Assembly (NCBI GenBank): GCA_024803745.1
Contig: JANJXV010000187.1
Span: 312,501-376,500 of the forward strand
Direction of reading: 5' to 3'
Origin: Megascapheus bottae
Lineage: Eukaryota; Chordata; Mammalia; Rodentia; Geomyidae
DNA length: 64,000 nt
Of the stretch, positions 57,617-64,000 are shown in pieces; within the stretch, counting starts at the first letter, position 1, and the number at the start of each line of letters is the position of its first letter. The notes under the pieces were generated by a model. The model saw only the letters and a program-made list of their open reading frames with translations, ran no database searches and was not told where the DNA came from. The position numbers and the translations under genes are program-made.

Positions 57617-57915
57617 TTGCAATAGAGCAAAATCTTGATACATAAGGACATATAATGTGAAGCTTATTGAAAGGACCTCCAGGATGGTGAAACAAAAGCC
57701 ATATAATGAATGATTGTTGTCCTTAATGTACTATGTTGTCTCTCATCTCCTTTGCTGTCCCTTGGTTATCTCATATTGGTATAGTATCTCACTTTGTTAT
57801 CTGATATATTGAATTTATTTGTATTTGGATATTTGAAATTTGATAGGGAAGGGGGGAAAACCAAGACGGGTGGGGGTGTGGGGGGGAGGGAAACGGGTAC
57901 CAAGACATGTGAAAG
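57617..57915 (+). mobile_element. L1 3' UTR fragment lacking its 3' end
   Basis: It begins 'aagatttgcaatagagcaaa' and continues through the G-rich tract (57846-57897) to 'ccaagacatgtgaaag', where it stops and unrelated sequence follows. The last about 100 bp and the A tail present in every sister copy are missing. It shares 'catattggtatagtatctca' with the 49247/49650 pair. Confidence 0.93.
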
Positions 57916-60619
57916 ACATTTGTTTCAGAGTTCATTTGTTGGACTTATGCTAGGAAAAAATCAACTAATGGCGATGCAGACAATAAAATATGAGGATTTA
58001 CCTATCAAACAGCTTGAAAAACATTAAGAAACATTTTAGTAAAGTGCTTATACTTATTTTTAATCAGTCAGAATTTCATTTCAATATCAAGGCACCCTTC
58101 ACAAACTTATGAAATCCCTGATGACTAAAGTACAACAAGATTCTTCAGGAAAAGGTAACACACCTAAGAGACTGTGATGAAGGGGTGGATGAGCCATGGC
58201 GTAGAAATCTAAGAGCAGAACAGCATAGATAGTCTATCAACTCCAGCTGGAGAGTGTTGTTTGCTTCTGTTTTCAGGGACAGAGTTCATGAATCATCCCA
58301 TCAGTTTTTAAAACTTCAATCAGAGAAGTCAACTATTTGATGTGCAATCTTTATTTTCTTCTTTTTTTTCCCACCCAAACCATAATATAGTGCAGAAAGA
58401 ATATGTGTGTGAGGGATGCAAATAATAATCGCTACACCAAGTCGTCTTGGTGTTGACAGAAAAAAAAGAAGAATTCCAGCAGCAATGTGTGAATCACGGG
58501 GAAACCATTACTGATGTGGCCAGTTCAGGTCACTGTGTTTTCAGATTGGCGGCCCCACAGAGCCTCCACAGTTCAAGTCCCATCTGACACGCACACATGC
58601 ACTGTGGATCACTCAAATAAAAACTGCTCTCCCTACACTTGTCTGTCTCCATGAGGTCAGCATTAAATAACTATTATGTCTGGCATAAAGAGCAATGGCT
58701 GCTCTTTTTTTCAAATGCCACCAGTTCCCATTTTAAAGTAAATGCCATTTGGTCAAAAATATGTATTCGTCTTGAAATCTGATAGGACTGAGTTGCAAAG
58801 CACTTCTGATTTTGTGCTCAGAGTACTTTTGTGGGGAAATTGCCACTACCCACTCAGGCCTCTAGGGCCCCAGAGCTCAGGAATCGCTGAGCTCTGTCAT
58901 TCTCGCCTACTTCTGCTGATTCCATGAGCCTTAGTGCCACCTCTGTCCATCATCATAGCATGTCTCTAATGTGTCTTAAATTTTTTCAAATGAAAATAGA
59001 ATGACATACAATGATAATTTTTATAGTAACTGTAAATTTACATTATTTTATTAATAAAAATCAATTGTGCAAGCCTCATGTATTACTGTTATACTGGACC
59101 CCAGTAATTATGAATACTGTCAATCTACCTTCTATTAGTAACATTATTCTGGAATTTTAGGGTTATTTTTAACCATTTTAGAACATATTAGTTTTACAAG
59201 TTCTCATTTACATACACACATACATACATAAGACAAACCCAAGTAAACCTTGCTTCTGATGTCTCTCTCTGTCTCTCTCTCATCTCAACACAACCCCCTT
59301 TCTTAAAACATTTATCAGGAAAACACTGACTAACACACTGAATTCATAACCTAACTTTGGGGATTGAAACTTCTTCCTACAATTACTTAATAAAAACAAA
59401 TATTGTTAAAACCATTATCAATGCTTTGTTTTCCTGCTAGCATATAAGTACTCTATCAAATTCTGAAGTACTTGTTTTTTGAATACATACCAAGAATATG
59501 ACTAGCATTTGGCAGAGGAAGTGGATGAATATCTTAGTTTCCAGAATGCCTCTCTCTATACCCCTATGAACATTTCTAATTAGGGTTATGGCAACACTTG
59601 ATAAATGTTCCAGGTTTCATACCCTGTAATCATCAGATTCTCATATGATTGGATAAAAAGATATTTGCATGATACACATGAAGCTGCCAAAATCTCTGAC
59701 TGCTTAGTGCAACATCAAAGTAGATGGATGTGGTCCTGGGAAGGTAAAAGACAGAAAATTCCAAAATACTATGTCCCTCATTATAGCATCAGGTTCCGAG
59801 ATTTTCCCTCAGTTCCCTCAACTTGAGAAAGTTACCAAGGGAATTGCTGATAACAGTATGACTCTTCTTTATAACTGCAGGGAACCTCAGGAGAGCAGTC
59901 ATTATGTTTTCCAACTGTTTAAAAATAATTTCCTTTCTATAGCTGAATTTTTAATGTTTACTATCTGTAAAAGATGGTTTTAATGTACACGAAAGATGGA
60001 AGGCAAATTATCAGGAACTGCCCCTTCCCCTGGGAATTTCTATTTATAATGCGAAAGACATGAACATGAATGTAACTTCAATAGGAGTACATGAAGACAT
60101 TAAATTTTAGGTAACAGAAGATTAATAGAAAGGTTATGCCAGACCTGAGGGAGAAAGAATCAAACCTGCTTGTGAGAACCTCAGAAGAGAACAAAGTGTA
60201 GACTTTGAAAGAGTGAACCAGAACTCACTGGGAGGATTTCAAAATGGAGGAAATCACTGAGTAGAACTTAGGCCAAGTTCTCAGGAAAGGGGAGATCATA
60301 GGCAATGACTGGAGGCCAAAAAGACTGAAGAAAGGAGTGAAAATGAAAATCAAAAAATAGGCCAATTCTACATCTGAAAAAACACTCAACTCAAATACAT
60401 TATCCTCTACAATGATGCAGTAAAGAAAAAGATCATGTTAGGAAAAGAACTGTAAAATCTTTTTTGTTACCTCCCAAACTGTAAGTGAAAAGTCCAGCCT
60501 TCTTCCATTCAAATTGTTTGTCTCAGGTACTTATCACAGCAGTGACCAACTGACTGACACCTTATCTCTTTTTGTTTCTTCTCTGAGTCACTGTACTCTA
60601 GCAGTATTGACAACTTCAC
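57916..60619. other. 2.7-kb single-copy block; 58440-58740 candidate conserved element
   Basis: No repeat recognised apart from short (CATA)n at about 59214-59230 and (CTCTGT)n at about 59262-59282. The 58440-58740 part has higher GC and balanced composition ('ggcggccccacagagcctcc'). Frames at 59605-59983 overlap in two phases and have no domain. Confidence 0.35.
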
Positions 60620-61030
60620 TGTCTTGAAATAGACCTAAAGCATTTTGAGTCTACCATTTCCTCTGCTGGGAACATTCACACTCAAAGTATTTGATATCCT
60701 TGTAACAATTCCATTCCTGACAACAGCTTGGCCTTTCATCAAATGTGACATTGTTTGCTGAAACCTCCCCTGATTCATCCTTTTAAAAATTCCCTATGCT
60801 CTCTTTTTCACCTGTTGCTCTATAACCTAGGTAACTTATTTGATTATGAACATACCTATGTCTATCTATAAATATGTATACCACATTCATCTTTTAATTT
60901 TTGTTTTCATGAGGGCAGGAATCTCCTTTTATCTGTGTCTGTTCACTTCTGAATCTCTGAAATAGTTGTTTGGCACCTGGCAGACATTCAATTACTATTT
61001 TATAACTTAAGAAACAAATAAATGGGTCAA
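60620..61030 (+). mobile_element. L2 LINE 3' region
   Basis: 'cctctgctgggaacattcac', 'catcaaatgtgacattgttt', 'gctgaaacctcccctgattc', 'tttcatgagggcaggaatct', 'gtttggcacctggcagacat' and a terminal 'gaaacaaataaatgggtcaa' follow sense L2 to its 3' end, without an A tail, as usual for L2. Confidence 0.72.
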
Positions 61031-64000
61031 CCTGAATGAGGTTAAAATACCTCATTAAGATCATTAAGATAAAATTAAAAGTGTCAGAATACTCTATGCA
61101 CATGTATGTACATGAAAAATGTGGCTTTCTGTGATTGGTTTGGGATGGCAGGGAAGGGTTTGGGATGGCAAGGAGGGAGAATAACAAAAAGGACGAGTAT
61201 GCTTATGTGGACATGTCAATGTTAATGATGTCTGCAAAAAGGGACACTTTCCAGAAGAAAGTGAAGAGTAGCTGATTTGATAATTTTTTTTTGCTAAAAA
61301 GTGTGAATAAGACAGAAAACTGGATTAACAGCGCAGGAATCCTCTACAGTTGTAATCCCCCCCTTACATGAAGGAGTCTTGTCTCCCCAGGGAGCCAGGT
61401 GGCAGGAAGCCCTTCCCACTGTGAAGACTAGTTTGCAGAATTCCATGATTTGGGGGCTTGGGAAAAAGTGAAAATATGCAGTGTTTATGCAAAAATAAAG
61501 TCTATTCAATGACTTCAAGCCAGTGTTTCCACATGAAAACACCAAGACTGAAAGAAAAATTATGAAATCCAAAGATTAAATATAAAAGTCACTTCGATAA
61601 GATTAATGCATACTATGTATAATAAGATTCTTAGCTTCCGTCCTTGCAAATTATCAGTTGCCAAAGTTAAGGTAAGTAAAGTTATTTTCTACAAGGACTG
61701 TTCCATTTTCCTTTGTTATATAGACATTCATTCTTCTCCAACTGAAAAGAATTGCACATTGTAAGTGTAGATTCATAGTTCTCTATCCCCAAAAGAGAAT
61801 CAAAGTAGCTCAATGTTTCTCAGTTAGCTAAGAGACTACTATGACATGTTTCCAACAGAGCATCTCTCTGGAAAACAATACTTGTGAATTATAAATTACA
61901 GAAACAAGCAACCCCTGGTTAAGGAAAAATCAAATGGAGTAATTCAGACTCTCCCAGAGTGACAAGTGAATAGCTTGCCTTGTTGTGTAAAAGAACAAGT
62001 TTCCTGTCTCCTGGCTGTCCTCTGTCCACTAAAGAGTCAACAACATTTTATTGTTTCTCAGTACTCCATTTGGTGCATCTCAACTTGCTTTTTATATTGC
62101 CTTAGTTTATGAAAATAAATGTTGTACTTTCCTGGTGGGACCAAAAATAAATGATGGCTCATACTGTACGTGGGTTCTTGCTCATGACAATCCAGACTGC
62201 TAACAGATTGTTAATATGTTAACAGTTCTATTATAAGATGCTCAAAAATGTAATTTTAAGGCCATTTGTGGAGCTGGATTCTGCATGCCAGGGGTCATCA
62301 GGACTGACATAGCTGAGAAGCTGTATGACCTCTCCACTCAGGTGTCTGCAAAGGTGTGAAGGGTGAGATAACCCAGCAGTTTAGGGTAGCAGTTTTCAAG
62401 CTGTTCTGTTTACCCAGGGGTAGCCATTTTGAGCAGAATATTAACTAAAATAATACAGTAAGTATGATCGAGTTCCTTTTGGTACAGAGCTACTTAAAAT
62501 TAAACTAAGGGTATTTCACATCCAGAATTTTCTGGCAATGACAAGGGTGAAGAAAAATTACCAAAGGCTGAACTCAAAGAAATTAGTATGTATTTTGCAG
62601 TTCCTATTCTCAAAGATATTGGCAGAAACATTTAATCATATGTGATCCAAAATATTTAGCTTTGGTGTTATTCACATGTTTTATTTATTATTTATATATG
62701 TTACTTACAAATTACAAGGTGTTCCTACACAGATTCTTGATACTGATATTATAAAGGGGAAGTCTAGCATTAGGTAGGAACCTCTGTGATATCACAAAGA
62801 AGAATATACAGAAACATACTTAGTCAGATAAACAGATAGGAGTACACTCCACACATTCATCTCGGTAAATTTTCACTGAATGAGTGGCAACATTTTGAAA
62901 GAAAATATTTAGTAGAAGGTGGTTACCTACTGTCACAATTGCTACCCTCAAACACTAGATAGTAACAGCGAAGTCCAGCTACTGATTTAGACTGACTCAG
63001 ACAAATTTCATACAAGTCAATTTTCCTCAACACTTCAGTGCCATACACCACAGCAAATGTTTATACTCACAAAATTTCCATAAGTCAATGTGTACTCTTA
63101 CCTTACGCTGTGTCGTTCAGTATTTTTTTTACAAACTAAAGTATTATAGAGAGTATTTTCGCATTGTTATTATGTGTTTTACTTTAGTATTTGTGTATAT
63201 TTATCATTTATACAACTGAAATTGTAGGGGAGTGTTTTGGTTTTTCAGGTGTCCACACCCCACCTGCTCATTCTCTCCCTCATATTACTAGGCAGAGGTG
63301 ATATTTCAAGTAAACATGCAGAGCTTCTGTTTGCCAAGGATATTTAAATATTTTCATGATGATAACTTTATTTGGAAGCCAATTCTTTAAAAAGCCTTTA
63401 ACCAGTACTCCAGATTTCCCAGCCTAGTATGTTTTTCCAGTAATTGCATATAAACGCATAGAGACAATTGCATGCTGATGCACTCTGACTGTTACAAGGC
63501 CCTGAGCCCAACTCTGAATTCCAAAGGTAGGTTCAGCATCACCTAAAACATACATTGAGTTTAAGGGAAAAAAATTCCTGAAAGAAACTAAAGAAGGCTC
63601 ACTACTCCCCTAACTTACAACTAAATATACACAAAAACAATGGTAATATGCCAAGTGAGAAAACCCCAAATCAACTCAGACCCGGTGATCATAAGGCCAG
63701 TGGGATGTGTGCACTGCACTGCACTGCTGGCCACGGCCACTGGGCTACACCTCGTCCAGGTGAGGAAGAGGCTCCTTCTGATACGCTCTCCACAACTCAC
63801 ACGCAAGTCATTCCATACGTGAGAGCACGTCTGTTTTCTTCACAACTGTTATCTGGGAATAGAGCTATCTTCTTCCTAAAACTATTATAAAGGACTTCAA
63901 ACTCCCAGAAAAAAATAGAACTATTAGTGTTTTCTGGCATTTTTACATTTGTGTTATTTAAATGTAAGAAAGAAAATGTTATTTTCTATAAGAATGCCTC
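61031..64000. other. 3-kb single-copy block to window end
   Basis: It contains the small direct repeat at about 61138-61173 ('gtttgggatggca' twice). No family repeat or gene is recognised. Frames at 63621-63890 on both strands overlap each other and lack domains. Confidence 0.4.

Noticed and set aside
1..64000. CRISPR array, operon or phage system
   Set aside because: No regularly spaced identical direct repeats with unique spacers. Composition and SINE/LINE content are those of a mammal.

Overview
The window looks like non-coding nuclear DNA of a placental mammal, most likely a rodent outside the mouse/rat group. It is AT-rich and intron- or desert-like. It has no ORF that reads as a host gene and no bacterial-style gene packing. 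It is loaded with LINE-1 3' ends, 7SL-derived B1 monomers, tRNA-derived ID-type SINEs and B1/ID composites. The pan-mammalian relics MIR, L2, MaLR/MLT1-like LTRs and L1M-type LINEs are also present. No Alu, B2 or B4 element was seen. B1-ID dimers plus ID-ID dimers fit a squirrel-related or castorimorph lineage. My best guess is a heteromyid (kangaroo rat or pocket mouse), from recollection of these SINE types and not from a search.

Layout. 1-10.6 kb: mostly single-copy DNA with old L1 fragments and one B1-ID SINE. 10.6-16.3 kb: a repeat cluster with an ID, a young minus-strand L1, B1-ID, an L2-like stretch and a long decayed minus-strand L1 (14.3-16.1 kb) invaded by later SINEs. 16.3-29 kb: largely single-copy with MIR, L2, L1 and SINE islands and several blocks that look like conserved non-coding elements (about 17, 20.8, 23 and 24.7 kb). 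29-32.2 kb: an MLT1-like LTR and a cluster of L1 3' ends in opposite orientations. 32.2-33.7 kb: a sharply different GC- and CpG-rich block. I read it as an orphan L1 5' UTR/promoter with upstream short tandem repeats; it is the most interesting locus here. 33.8-42.3 kb: alternating SINEs, L1 and MIR. 42.3-48 kb: mostly single-copy, with a strong candidate conserved enhancer at 44.9-45.5 kb. 48-58 kb: the second L1-rich zone, with seven L1 3' ends or fragments, a MaLR LTR and microsatellites. 58-64 kb: quiet sequence with one L2.

No protein-coding host gene, rRNA, functional tRNA or CRISPR array can be supported. The only recognisable protein sequence is decayed L1 ORF2. If a gene overlaps this window, only its intron or flank is here. 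Family names come from recognising consensus features by eye. Subfamily names and exact edges are approximate.
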